A stretch of DNA of 64,000 nt from Pogostemon cablin (GCA_023678885.1 CM042962.1:18304336-18368335), one strand, 5' to 3'. Counted from the stretch's first letter, positions 34,084 through 45,804 are shown. Numbers and translations are program-made. The notes: a model not told the origin generated them from the sequence alone.

Positions 34084-35023
34084 GAGCCAAGAGATTGTGT
34101 GCCGAGAAGGATAAAGCGGAGAAGGTTGAACGTGATGAATGGGGAATTCCGAAGACAAAGATACCTCCTCCATTTCTTTTCAGGTTAGTAAAGAAGGGAT
34201 TGGAAGAAAATTTCAAGAGGTTTTCGAAAATCATGAACAAAATAAGCTTGAACATCCTTTCTCCGAAGCAATCATGGAGATGCCATACTACGCCCGATTT
34301 TTGAAGGATATCATATTGAAAAATAGGAGCTTGAACGGAGTTAAAATTGTTAATCTATTTGAGAACTGCAGCTCGATCATTGAGAGGAAGATGCCACCAA
34401 AGTTGAAAGATTTGGGAAGCTTCACTATTCTATATAAAATTGGAAAAGGGCCAACACGAAAAGATTTGTGCGATCTTGGTGCAAATATTAACTGGATGCC
34501 CTTATCTATATTTAAGAAGCTAAGTTTGGGAGAGCTCGCTCCCACAATGGTGGCGTTACAATTGGCGGATAGGTCTATCACTTTTCCGAAAGGGGTGATA
34601 GAAGATGTACTTGTGAAAGTAGAGAAGCTTGTCTTTCCTGTGGACTTTCTTATGCTAGAGATTGAAGATGACAAGGATAATGTCCCTCTTATCTTAAGGA
34701 GGCCATTCCTTGCCACAACTGGAGCTATGATCAATGTTAAAAAGGGGGAGCTTAGACTTCGCATGGATAATGATGAGGTTCTGTTCAACCTCGACAAAGC
34801 AATGAAGATGCCTATGGAAACACAATGTTACAACATTGATGTGGTGGAGGAGATTGTGAAGGAAGACATGTCCTCAATTCTCTCAAAGGATCCCTTGGAG
34901 ACATGCTTAGCAGAATCTCTTACTTTTCCCACCACAGAGCTAGATCAGCTCTCCAATAAGGTATATATTGAATTTCTTGAAAACTTACTTGCTTTGGGTG
35001 ATGATAGGTATGAACCAAAATGA
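34084..35023 (+). pseudogene. Aspartic protease region of element B
   Basis: From ERAKRLCAEKDKAEK and DEWGIPKTKIPPPFLFRLVK (one frame) to a long open frame 34139-35023. That frame has CDLGANINWMPLSIFKKLSL (active-site block, DLGA), GVIEDVLVKVEKLVFPVDF, RPFLATTGAMINVKKGELRL and MKMPMETQCYNIDVVEEIV. It ends in a TGA at 35021-35023 before RT. Confidence 0.9.
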
Positions 35024-35029
35024 ACCAAG

Positions 35030-36234
35030 TTGGAAGAGGTGAAGTGGACTAGGCAGTACCTACCTTTGGATAGGGAGAGCACACCAAAAGAAGAAAAGAA
35101 GAAGGAGTTGAAACCACTACCGGAGCACTTGAAGTATGCCTACTTGGGCGACAATGAAACTTATCTGGTAATTGTATCCTCTTCTCTTACTAATGAACAA
35201 CTTGAAGATTTGTTGGATGTGCTTAGAAAGTATAAGTCAGCTATTGGATGGTCTCTTGATGATTTGAAAGGAATTAGTCCATCGTATTGTATGCATAAGA
35301 TAAGGTTGTTAGATGAAGTGAAGGGATGTATTCTGAATCAGCGGAGGGTTAACCTCACGATTCAAGAAGTGATTAGGAAGCAAATCTTAACGTGGCTAGA
35401 TGCAGGAATTATTTATCTCATTAGTGATAGTCCCCACGTGAGTCCATTGCATGTTGTAGCTAAAAAGGGGGCATGACCATAGTTAAAGCAGATGATGGGG
35501 AAACTTTGGCCACTAAGATTACTACGGGATGGCGTGTGTGTATGAATTACATGAAACTGAATGAAAATACATGAAAAGACCATTTCCCTCTCCCTTTCAT
35601 GGAACAAATGTTAGATCGTCTAGCAGGGTATGAGTTTTATTGCTTCTTAGATGGGTATTCGGGTTATAATCAAATCATGATTGCACCCGAGTATCAGGAA
35701 AAGACTACTTTTACTTGCCCTTATGGAACCTTTGGTTTTAGAAAAATGTCTTTTGGATTGTGTAATGCGCCTGCTACATTTCAGCATTGCATGATGGCCA
35801 TATTTGATGGGTTGATAGAGAAGATCATGGAGGTGTTTATGGATGATTTTTCTATGTTTGATTCCATCTTTGATATTTGTGTGTCTAACTAATCTACTGT
35901 TTGAAGAGATGTCAAGAAACCAATCTTGTCTTGAACTGGGAGAAGTGCCACTTCATGGTAAGAGATGAGATTGTTCTTGCGCATCATATTTTGGTTAAAG
36001 GATTGCAAGTTGATAGAGCAAAGGTGGTAGCGATTGAGAAGCTTCCACCACCTACTAATGAGAAGGGAGTGCGGTCCTTCCTTAGGCACGCCGGATTCTA
36101 TAAAAGATTTATCAAAGACTTCTTAAAATACTCCAAGCCCTTATCTCATTTACTTGAAAATGATGTTCCTTTTATTTTTTATGATGAATGCCTAACAGCT
36201 TTTCAGGTTTTGAAAGAGGCGCTTATTACTACAC
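35030..36234 (+). pseudogene. Reverse transcriptase of element B
   Basis: Open pieces 35030-35476, 35599-35892 and 35901 onwards. Landmarks are LDAGIIYLISDSPHVSPLHV, GWRVCMNYMKLNENT, LDGYSGYNQIMIAPEYQEKT, FMDDF near 35836, and VRSFLRHAGFYKRFIKDF. It is broken by a frameshift near 35470, a stop near 35573 and another frameshift near 35890. Confidence 0.92.
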
Positions 36235-36600
36235 CTATCTTGATCACATTGGATTGGACTCAGTCGTTTGTACTTATGTGTGATGCAAGTGATTTAGCAC
36301 TTGGAGTGGTGCTTGAGCAGATGAGATAGAAGAAATTATGCACCATTTACTATGCGAGTAAAACTTTTGATGTAGCACAAAAGAACTACACTGTTACCAA
36401 AAAGGAGTTTCTAGCTGTTGTGTATGCAATCAACAAGTTTCTTAAGTGTTTGGTTGGCATGAAGACTTTAGTGTATACGGATCACACTGCGATCCGGTAC
36501 TTGATGGATCCTTCTTCTGCCAGAGTTTGATATGGAGATCTAAGATAAAAAAGGAACGGAGAATGTTTTGGCGGATCACCTATCAAGGTTAAAAACAATG
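36235..36600 (+). pseudogene. RNase H region of element B
   Basis: LMCDASDLALGVVLEQMR holds the first catalytic block. YTVTKKEFLAVVYAINKF and TLVYTDHTAIRYLMD follow. A stop sits at about 36330, and a deletion near 36510 removes the residues corresponding to PRIIRWILLL of element A and shifts the frame. Confidence 0.88.
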
Positions 36601-37667
36601 GAGCATTGTGATGAGCCATTCGAATACATAGAAGAGATGTTCCCGAATGAGAAGATTATAGCAGTGTTACCTGAAGGAGTGGAGAAAGCTTGTCTAGTAG
36701 CTGCTCAAGGAGTGGATCCATGGTATACGGATTATGTCAATTATATCGCAGTGGGTGAAATTCCTAAGGGTCTCAATAGATATCAACATGCAAAATTCAA
36801 GAGAGATGTTGAGACTTTCATATGGTATGATTCGTTCATCTACATAATTTGTATGAATTCTATTGTCCGTAGGTGTGTGCCCAAGATGGAGATGGAGAGT
36901 GTTCTTGATTTTTACCATGCACTACCTAATGGGGGGCACTTCGGAGCCCAAAAGACTGCAGCTAAGGTATTACAATCCGCTTTATATTGTCCTACCTTAT
37001 TTAAGGATTGTGAATCCTATGTAGCAACATGCGATAGATGTCAACGCATGGGAAACATAAGCAAGAGGGATGAGATGCCACTTCAGCCAAACATTGTGGT
37101 AGAGATTTTTTATGTATGGAGAATTGATTTTATGGGTCCTTACCCCCATCTAATGGATTCCTATACATCTTATGGGGGTTCCAAACTTCATATAAGACTA
37201 TGCTAGGAATGTCACCTTAACAAATCGCCTATGGGAAATCGTGTCACTTACCCGTAGAGATTCAGCATAAGTTTTTTTGGGCAGTAAGAAGTTTGAACTT
37301 ATCCATTAAGGAGGCCAAGAATTTAAGGTTGACTCACATCAATCAATTGGATGAGTTTAGAAGTCAAGCTTTCAAGAACTCGGTGATCTATAAGGAGAGA
37401 ATGAAGAGATGTCATGATTTAAAGATCACTTTCAAGGAGTTCAAAGAAAGAGATGAGGTATTACTCTTTAACTCTCGATTGAAGCTTTTTGCAGGAAAAT
37501 TGAAATCGAAGTGGACGTAACCGTTCATTATACATAGAGCCTGCGGAGGTTGGAGTTTTGAGATCATGGACAAAGACGGAGACATCATATCGGCGAATGG
37601 ACATTAATTGAAGTACTTTAAATCGCCGGATGATGCTTGTGTTGTCTTTGAAGATACCTTGCATTGA
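36601..37667 (+). pseudogene. Integrase of element B with the catalytic core deleted
   Basis: The HHCC zinc domain is complete (FHALPNGGHFGAQKTAAKVL, then CDRCQRMGNISKRDEMP). The first core Asp is in WRIDFMGPYPHLMDS. The sequence then jumps, near 37180, straight to the equivalent of TMLGMSPxQIAYGKSCHL, so the second Asp and the Glu are missing. The distal block (LFNSRLKLFAGKLKSKW and a DGDIISANGH-type end) is present with stops. It ends TGA at 37665-37667. Confidence 0.9.
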
Positions 37668-37676
37668 AGTAGTACC

Positions 37677-37725
37677 GTCGTGACTCTTCGACTTTAAACA
37701 TTAGCGCCTGTTGTGGGCTTGCCCT
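37677..37725 (+). other. Conserved post-pol motif, element B
   Basis: GTGACTCTTCGACTTTAAAC and TTAGCGCCTGTTGTGGGC follow the integrase stop within 60 bp, matching A, C and, more distantly, E. Confidence 0.75.
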
Positions 37726-37808
37726 CCGATTTTATTTTTTATTTATTTCGTGTGCGTAAGAAATTTTTATATTAAAGGTGCTTACTAATCGGTAATTACA
37801 TCTCTTTA

Positions 37809-37850
37809 CAAACTTAGTTTCGACTATGTTTCTACTAAGTTTGGGGGGTG
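37809..37850 (+). promoter_or_regulatory. Hairpin plus internal polypurine tract, element B
   Basis: CAAACTTAGT (37809-37818) and ACTAAGTTTG (37834-37843) are perfect 10-bp arms around 15 bases, followed at once by GGGGGTGATG. The right arm plus G run reads like the polypurine tract and LTR start used at the 3' LTRs (GTTTGGGGG, TGATG). Confidence 0.7.
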
Positions 37851-38154
37851 ATGTTCTTACCTCATCGTAGCACCAAGAGTATATTCTTTTCTTTGTAACA
37901 TTTGCAAGGGGAGTTGGGTTTTTGCAATATATTAAAATTTTAACCGATTTTGATGTGTCAATTTTTTGCAATTTGTCTAGTGTTCAGTGGTATTTTATTG
38001 ATTATAGTGTGAGCGGAGTTATATATACTTATATTTTAGAGTTTATGATGTGGTTGTCTAGCAATTGTTTTGGTTTCATATGATGATTAATGTTGTTTTT
38101 GAGTCTGAGTTTTGCAAGGGATGAAGAAATCACGAGAGACATAGTGTCGGAGGA

Positions 38155-38372
38155 CCGTTGGACCAAATGTTGAGCCGCTCGACCAGTTACTGAGGTCGAG
38201 CGGTGGTCGAGTGGATCACTGTTAGGCGGATCCTAAAGTTTTCAGAATACAGAGGTCCTGCTCGAACAAATGGGTCCCGCTCGACCAGAACATCTTGGTC
38301 AAGCGAGAGGTCGAGCGGAGTACAGAGACGGGTTCAACTTACAGGGTAGCCGCTCGACCAAACTGCTCGACC
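38155..38372 (+). repeat. Inverted-word cassette upstream of the element B downstream ORF
   Basis: CCGCTCGACCAG, GAGGTCGAGCGG, CCCGCTCGACCAG, GAGAGGTCGAGCGG and CCGCTCGACC occur in both orientations. The vocabulary is that of LTR B. It is followed by GAATATAAGG (38394) and a CT-rich leader. Confidence 0.8.
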
Positions 38373-38606
38373 TGAGCGGATATGTAGTTTCGCGAATATA
38401 AGGTCAGTTTCCGTGCTGCTCGACTATTTTCTCTCCACCTTTTCTCAAGCAACCACCCCGAACAGTAAGATTTTCATCCCAATCACTTAGAATACTTTCT
38501 TTACCCAAACAACACACATTCCACATCAAATTTGGGAGATTCAAGTCAAATTTTGGGGCTTTTCTTCTCAATTTTGCATTGCACTTTCCGTCACTTCTAT
38601 ACACCC
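38373..38606 (+). promoter_or_regulatory. Leader-like sequence of the element B downstream ORF
   Basis: Between the cassette and the ATG lies a stretch with a weak TATA-like GAATATAAGG (38394) and then pyrimidine-rich sequence ('ctattttctctccaccttttc'). Towards the ATG it has 'aaattttggggcttttctt', a phrase also found just before exon 1 of element A. The layout is that of a plant 5' UTR. Transcription is inferred, not shown. Confidence 0.45.
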
Positions 38607-38622
38607 ATGGCTGAAGATAAAG
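38607..38622 (+). CDS. 16-nt first exon of the element B downstream ORF
   Basis: ATG at 38607-38609 begins codons for M-A-E-D-K plus one base and ends at AAAG|GTATGT (GT at 38623). The intron runs 38623-39176 (554 bp) and ends TTGTAG. Joined in phase 1, the frame continues into exon 2 and stays open through 39496 (ATG at 39266 lies 29 codons in). The identical 16-nt length in element A supports the model. Confidence 0.65.
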
Positions 38623-39176
38623 GTATGTTTTTCTCAACTTATTACTCTTGAATTGGATTGTACTTTGATTAGTTTAGTTGGGTAAGTTGATTGAGCATGA
38701 TCTTGGTATGAATTTTGATATAAATTTGGGTGTTTTTGTTGAAATTTTATATGAAGTTGCATGAGTTCAATTTATGTTGGATTGATAGGATTTTGTGAAA
38801 TTGAGGATGCATATGTCACGGGCTTGAGTTTAATTGATTAAATTTAGTATGGGCTCATTGATTTTGAGTGACGATGGTGATGAATTTGAATTGTGAAATA
38901 GTGTTGATGCTTAGGATTGAGTTTGAATGTTTGAATTTCTTTTTGTAGTCCTATTGAAGCATGTTGGTATTTTGAATCCTTAGTGATATCTAGGACATAG
39001 AATGTTGATTTTTCCATGATTTGATGCGTCAAAGTTTATTGTATTATTGTGGAGAAGTTGAGCTTGAATTTTGGGCATATGATTTGAAGTCTTCAGTAGA
39101 TCTATGTTATAATTAGTCCTAGGATTGGTATACTTGTTTCCTGCCTATGTTTTGTATTGAAGTATAATTCTTGTAG

Positions 39177-39969
39177 GTAACAGCATTGCTTCCTTTTCGA
39201 AAAGAAAGGACAGTGGGGTACCAAAGAAAGGAGAAACGGGGAAGAAGCTTAAGAAAGATGGGAAGATGCCATCAGATTTTGGGTTGAAAATTCTGGATTG
39301 GGATGAGAAAAAAGAGTTATGGGGAGCAATTTCAAGGAAGATTGCCCGGACTCGCTATCAAGATGATGAAGCCATGGTGGAGATGTACATAATCAATGAT
39401 ATCAGATGGATTTTCAACCAAGTGGGAATCAGTGGATTCATAGATTTGAAGAGGGAGACCTACTTCCAGATCACAGTGGAGATCTATGCACTTTAGAGGT
39501 TATTCAAGAGGATTCGATTCATCCTATCTTAGCATGGTTCCGACTTGGAGGTGAGTTGAGATATCTGTATGCTAATCAGTTTAACAGGATGTTTGGATGT
39601 CCGAAGGATGCACATAAACATGAGGACGAAGGCTTAGTTGCTGATGAGTTGGAGGTCGATCATGGGTTTGCAAGGGGTTTATGATCCGCAGCGATCAAGG
39701 GCTGCCTTCATTCGGAATCCGGTGGTTGCATAGGATCCTCAGAAACACAATCTTTGCCCGAACTGTGGGCGGGTGTATTCCGAGAGGAGAGTTATATGTC
39801 CTATGGTGCATGATGAATGAGATACATTTTAACCTGGGGGCTTGTGTTGCAGCAGTTGCATTGGTTCACTACATAAATGCTTCAGAAGGTGAATATTAAA
39901 GGATTGATCACACTGTTGGCCGAGCATTACAATATGGATTTGTCTAGATATAGGCTGGTGGTTGGTGAG
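39177..39969 (+). pseudogene. Athila-type ORF downstream of pol, exon 2 (element B), truncated
   Basis: Starts after TTGTAG at 39171-39176. It has a Lys-rich N-terminal part (KRKDSGVPKKGETGKKLKK, a possible nuclear-localisation stretch), then MPSDFGLKILDWDEKKE, RTRYQDD and FIDLKRETYFQITVEIYA, homologous to the element A copy and the ATHILA ORF family. A stop at 39494-39496 and frame changes break the rest (ELYVLWCMMNEIHFNLGA near 39800). It is cut at 39969 by the LTR of element D, so the coiled-coil end is missing. Confidence 0.75.
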
Positions 39970-41315
39970 TGATGAGCGTTTTCTCAACACACAATATTAA
40001 TCCCCAAGTGTGAAGATGTTATTGTAGCTTTGATAAGCGACCAAATGATTATCGAACCCAAAGGACATATTATTATCAATTTAATTATATTCTAACTTAT
40101 TAAGACTAATATGCAAAATAGTTGTGGTGATTAAGTAACTAATGAACAAATAATTAAATAGCAATTAAAATAAATAAGCGGTAGAGATTAAACGAAAGTG
40201 AATAAGTGAGAAGATAGGTAGTCCTTCTGGCCATCCAGTTTTACTTATTAATTTCCCTTCCGTGTATCAATGTCCGACTCTACCTTGTAGAGTATGGACG
40301 CATCACTAAGCCATGCAAATCTACTCTATATACACAAGTAAATAAGCGTGTAACACGTGTGAATATCCTTGAAGCAAGAGATAAAATTCACCCCCATTTC
40401 TAGGTACTATCAGTATCAACTATTTCTCATGCACTAAGTACTCTAACCCGATATGATCTCCCTTTATAGGTACTATGCTCTTTATCCTACTCATTAACCC
40501 GAATAAAATTCAATTAACAAGTATTTATATAAGATTCTAATGAGACTTCGGAGTCCCCTCACTTAGAATCATAACATGAAATCCTGCTTAGCAGTGAACA
40601 CACTCAATCAATAACCAAGATATGTATTCGGACTCTACATAACAATTAATGATGCACAAAATAACTCTGAGTATGAATTAAAAAGGCAGTCTTATATAAA
40701 ATAAACCACAAGTAGTGTTGTACGGAGTATACACACGGAAGTTCAGTTAACTCATAAAATCTTCATAAACTTTAGAACTACCGAAGTGGTTCTAGCCCAT
40801 GATTGATCGAAGAACAATCATGGTGGTTGGATAGATCTTACCCATAGTCTTGAAAATTACAAGATAAATTAAGATGCGAAAGGCAGGTCGAATCGACCTG
40901 TAAATCACTGGCAGGTCCACGGTTTGAGTCCAAGGGCAGGTCGAATCAGAATTGTCGTGGTCGAACTGCATTTGCAAAATCTTATGCTTTTAGTTCTGCC
41001 ATGGTTCGACCACTATGCTTGGTCGAACCACAGTGTCATGGTCGAACCACACTTCTGCCATCTTCTCTCGCCTGGTTTGACCATGGATTCTGGTCGAACC
41101 ACCCCCTTACTGGTTGAATCAGGTGTCTTCAACACCCTTTTTTCGGCTCCGATCACTTTTATCCATTTTCCTTCGAAAATCCACTCAAACGCACTTAAAC
41201 ACACCTAATTCATGACTTTCCACTATACCACTCGATTTATCTTGACTTAAGATCAAATCATATATTATTATCACATGAATCAGGGCTCAAAACATGTGAA
41301 TTTACACACTCATCA
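39970..41315 (-). mobile_element. 3' LTR of Athila-type element D (minus strand)
   Basis: A 1346-bp LTR. On the plus strand it begins TGATGAGCGTTTTC and ends CACACTCATCA, with a polypurine tract immediately right of it. Its R-U5 part is closely related to that of LTR Z (inverted). The word cassette (GGTCGAATC, GGTTCGACCA, GGTCGAACCAC) spans 40886-41125. No TATA box was found between the cassette and R: the roughly 200 bp that carry it in the other LTRs seem to be missing. Confidence 0.85.
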
Positions 41316-41571
41316 AACCCCCAAACTTACATGTTGCTCGTCCCGAGGTAACGAAATCAAAACCATAGAAGTAAGTGTAAATTTCACAAGTTCATCTAGT
41401 CAAGTACAATACATACCTACACATGCAATTCTATCAATTAAAAACAAGTATCACTCGCATCATACATTTCATTCATGCAAAACATCACTCAATTATAATA
41501 CAATTCGGAGTACTAAGTCATCTTGTTCATAAGATAAGTGTTTACTCTCGCTCTCAAGTGTAAAAGATGTA
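41316..41571 (-). other. Polypurine tract and 3' UTR stub of element D
   Basis: AACCCCCAAACTTAC at 41316-41330 is the polypurine tract on the minus strand. The rest is 3' UTR like that of C and Z ('tgttgctcgtcccgagg'). It is cut off at 41571 by the LTR of element C. Confidence 0.75.
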
Positions 41572-43259
41572 TGATGCGCATTTTCTTTGCACGCAAAACT
41601 AATCCCCAAGTATGAATGATGTTATTATAGCTTAGATAAGTGACCAAGTTAAATATCGAACCCAAAGGACGGCGTGTTATTAATTTAATTATTTACTACA
41701 TTAATTAAGACAATGCAATAAAGTTGAGTGTTGAATTATTTAACTACTAAACAATTAATTAAAATAACAAATAAAATAAAGTATTACTGGAAGAATGCGA
41801 AAGTGGATCAAGTAGGAGAATAGGTAGCTCTAAGATAATCCAGTTTTACTACTAACTTCCCTCTCAAGTGCAGACCTACTATGTCTTGTGGACTCTACAA
41901 CAAAATGTACCTATTAAGACCCTTTTATTAAGACACTTTTAACATAAGTGTCCTATAACATAAGTAATGGGACACTTGTATATAAAATATATTATTTTAT
42001 GTGATGTTTGAGAACCCTTATGCTAAAGTGTCCTAATTTAATTTTTTTCATTTTTCTTAATTTAAAATAAGCACTAACTTAATAAAAATATAACAATTCA
42101 CAATTTACCAATTACTCATTTACTCAGTCAAAATGAAACATGAACCATAATCTAAAACCACCATATCATCAAACGAACATGAATTGATTCAATTTCTGAA
42201 CTTTAAATTCGAATCGGTTCACATATTTTGTTGAGGAGATTCTGATCAATAAACTTTGTTGAGGAGATGAGGAAAGAGGTTAGAGAGAAACTAAGTGGTG
42301 TGGTTGGTGCTGCGTGAGCAAACAGTTGTACTCATCGGCGATCTTCTTCGCTGACTAGGTGGCGGCGGTGACGGTCTCTTCCTTTCCATTTCCAGAATTT
42401 CCGCGTGATTTCAACATCTGAGATACCCTTTCTCCCTCGTTATTTCTCTCTGGATTTTTTCTTTTTCATATTTTCCCTCGATTGCTAGAGCTTTTTAATA
42501 AAAGTATTGGAGCATAAGAATATCGGAGGTCATGACTTACAGGTGACCTACTGCTCCAATTTTATCTTCACCTACATTTCGACATTCTCACTCTTGATTG
42601 AATTTCGAAGGCAGTCAATGCCCTAGATTTGCAATTTTGGATTTCAGCACCACCGACACTGCTGTATGCGCCGCCACATATCAACATGGCTTAACTCATT
42701 TTGTAAGTATGAGAAATTCACCAGTGGCGTCATGTGACATTAAATCCTAGTCGGATAGGTACATATTCTTTCCTTATTTCTTCTATTACTTAAACTTTTA
42801 TAGTTAGGTATGGTACGATATGAATTTTTGTGATGTATCTCACATGATTGATGCTATTCGTTACCCTTTTAAACCTAAGCAATGAAAATATATCTAATGT
42901 AAGTTTAAAAGGCACAAGTTGCATTTAGTCATGAAGTTATGAGCACAAATCAGAATATACAACTCCTTTTTATGATATTTTTTAAATGATATGATTCATT
43001 ATTTTTCATTTGAGATTATAATGATCTTACCTAGCAAGTAACTCATATCACATAAGAGTCTTGGTTGCAGTTTATGAAAAGTAGTGTAGATGAATAAAAA
43101 TTCAAAGACTTTCAAGTATACAATAGTGATGATTCTTGGTAAAATGTGACAGTGGAGTTTAGAAATCTAACTTGATTCATTTAGCTATGCAATTTTAATT
43201 CAGAAACAAGTTTGAAGCCACTCTCACAATAAACTAAGTGTTTGCTTGTGGCGATACAG

Positions 43260-43432
43260 GTGAGTCTATGAACTTCCATGAAAAAGTGGACCAGGAACCA
43301 TGGCCCTCGACAATGCGACTAGTTGTTAAGCCAGATATGCTCTTCGGGAAGCACGGGAAAAGTCATCTTGTTGCTTTGGACCTAGATGTGGCTAGGCTTG
43401 CCACTTTCATCAAAGAGCGGATTGGCAAAGAG
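43260..43432 (+). pseudogene. ACLA: Captured exon of ATP-citrate lyase subunit A
   Basis: The exon lies between an ACAG acceptor (AG at 43258-43259) and GAG|GTACAT (GT at 43433). It encodes VDQEPWPSTMRLVVKPDMLF followed by GKHGKSHLVALDLD and FIKERIGKE. This matches the ATP-grasp part of plant ACLA (VVKPDMLFGKRGKSGLVAL in the family) at its N-terminus. The parent enzyme makes cytosolic acetyl-CoA from citrate. Only one exon is present and the reading frame continues into intron, so this is a fragment. Substitutions such as GKHGKS suggest it is no longer constrained. Confidence 0.85.
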
Positions 43433-44375
43433 GTACATTGGGATATTCTGTTTTGAGATGTTCTTGCTGCATGTTTTTATTTTATTTTTCTTAAGGTTTT
43501 GTGCTTCTTATGATTCGAAGTGAAACTTTTGTTAAAGATGAGATGGTGACAAGGACAGTTCATAGAGGATTTTAATAGAGATTCACTTAATGGTTCTTAT
43601 GGATCTTGTTTCAACATTCTTTCTGACCTATTTACTCTAATATTGTTTGCTTCGTCTTCTATTAAACTATCTGGCTTCTGATAGTTGCTTCTGCAATTAA
43701 TATTAAGATAATGGCTGTGTTTAATAGAGAATGTTATGTGCTTCATGAATAATCCTCTGATCTTGCAATATTTTTACTGTCAATTATATGTAGTTTCTTG
43801 GCATTAAACTAGAAAAACTTTTCTGGCACTTTCATGAGATGATGGATCAGAGATTTCTCTTACAGATATATATATAAAGAGAATATTGGAAATGTTCCTG
43901 ATCTTTCAGCAGATGGTGATAAAACCTAAAAGAAATAATATAATATAAGAGAATTCAATGAGCAGTTTGAGATGCGTTAGCTACCTCTTTGTCGGCTCCT
44001 ACTCTTTCAACTGCCCCTCGGTGCTTTATGTAATCTTCCACCTTTAATTCATTCTGTTTAATATTATGCCAGAGGCAATCAGATGGATCAAATTGTCATA
44101 AACTATTTTACATTTGTTTTTGCTTGCTTTCTAGCGAGAGAAGTGAAAATTTTAACTGATAGATAGCTGCTTAAAAAATCCCTCATTTGACACTTTGAAC
44201 TTGTGTTTTATTAGATTATTAATTGCCATGAGATTATCTATTTATTTATTTGATTAAGAATACATGAGATGATGAGGATAATTAATTGGTTTTGTCAAAT
44301 CAGGATTATTATTTGTGCTTATTATATTGCGCGATGGTACTAAAATAACCTGAAATTTCTTCTTTATGGCATGGA

Positions 44376-44510
44376 ACAATAGTAGCAGTTACTCTTGCCT
44401 TCTTCATTGCAACTGCAGATGGAGAAATTGGTGATCCCGAGGCTCTGTTTGAGAGAATTTCAGAGTGTATAAAAGTGAAGAAATACAGTGAGGCCCTTGC
44501 TAAACTATAA
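44376..44510 (+). pseudogene. Captured fragment resembling the N-terminus of P58IPK (DnaJ/TPR protein)
   Basis: The frame reads VTLAFFIATADGEIGDPEAL then FERISECIKVKKYSEALAKL and a stop at 44508-44510. A hydrophobic signal-like stretch followed by a tetratricopeptide-type helix pair fits the start of the plant ER co-chaperone P58IPK as I remember it. Short length makes this uncertain; another TPR protein is possible. Confidence 0.45.
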
Positions 44511-44579
44511 GTACAGAGTGTATAATTAGATGATATATGTTATACTACAATAAAGTGTCTTAGAAGTCGGAGAGGGACT

Positions 44580-45120
44580 AAAGGGAAATATAAGCAGCAG
44601 ATGCAACCACAACTAAGTCAACATGTCTTCAAAGAGTCAGGTTAAATTTTTTCAATGATTACTTATTTTTTCCATCTACTACTTCAATCAATGTTGGGTT
44701 ATAACTTCATATTTTTTCTTCTTACATTTCAAGAAAAAGTTCTCATGAAAAAATAACAGCAGCTACAACCAAATGAACAACAAAGCATGCTACATGTAAT
44801 CAAAGAGAAAGGTTATGTTTGGTTGCCTGAGAAAGCTATTACTTATATGCTTTTTTATGTTTGAATTTCAAACATTGATGTTTACTAATGTTAACTCATG
44901 TCTCAGCTGTTAAGGCTTGGCTCAAATGGTTCAATACTTGGTTCCTTTGGCCAATTCTGGATACATAAGGTACCGTGGATCATATCAAGGTACATGCACT
45001 TAATATTTCTAGTTCTTTCACTACTCATGCAGTAAATATAGTTAATTTAATGTTCGTTAACGGTTTGTTTTCTATTCTCACATTTTTTTGAAGGTTATGG
45101 CTTCCTAGATGAAAGAGTCA
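44580..45120 (+). other. Unidentified exon-like pieces in the CACTA element
   Basis: Short coding-like stretches appear between splice-like sites, for example QMQPQLSQHVFKES near 44600, QQLQPNEQQSMLHVIKEK near 44760, and MVQYLVPLANSGYIRYRGSY near 44930. I cannot assign them to a family. Confidence 0.3.
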
Positions 45121-45804
45121 AGGTATAAATAGCTAGAACGTGTTATTGGGGATTTAATTGAGTCGAGTTGGGGATCTAATATGCCAAAAAAATGATGACA
45201 TGAGTTTTAAATTTTTTTTTGGTAATGGACTGGCATAGTTACTGCAAACATGTTGCTTAGAGAAACATATAACAGCTCTGAGAAAGATCTCCAGAAGTGT
45301 GGTACATGTTCTATCCTTTTTTAAACTAGGGCCCACAGCTTGCTGTCTTATAACAGCTTCTTTGTAAATTCATTGCTGTTGGATGCCAAATGTGAGCTAC
45401 CTTCTACCTACATGTTTTCATTTCTATTTTCTATCTCTGCATTTTATACCAAGCTTGTGATGTTCTATTAAATCCATTGCGCCAGGTTCTTCAAAAAGAA
45501 CTAGAGCTGCTTTTGAGAATTTGCCTACTCTTTTATGCGATTTGTCATCATATTCAATTTGTAATTTTCATCTCTATGTTATAACAACTTTGTTTTTATA
45601 ATATGAAATAAGTAGCAGAAGAAAGAGCATTCATTTCTTTCCTCTGGTGAAACAAAACAGCTAATATCATGAGATGTGTCTAGTTTATGTTTGCTTGATT
45701 GAATCTTGCATATTGGATGCTTTTCGATTGATGAGTCAGCTCGACAAGACATTCTTCACGTTCGTACATTGCTGTTTTCTTATATGATCCTGCCTTGTGT
45801 CTAG

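Noticed and set aside
34288..34797. 169-codon minus-strand frame inside element B
   Set aside because: Shadow of the plus-strand protease frame, which carries the real motifs.
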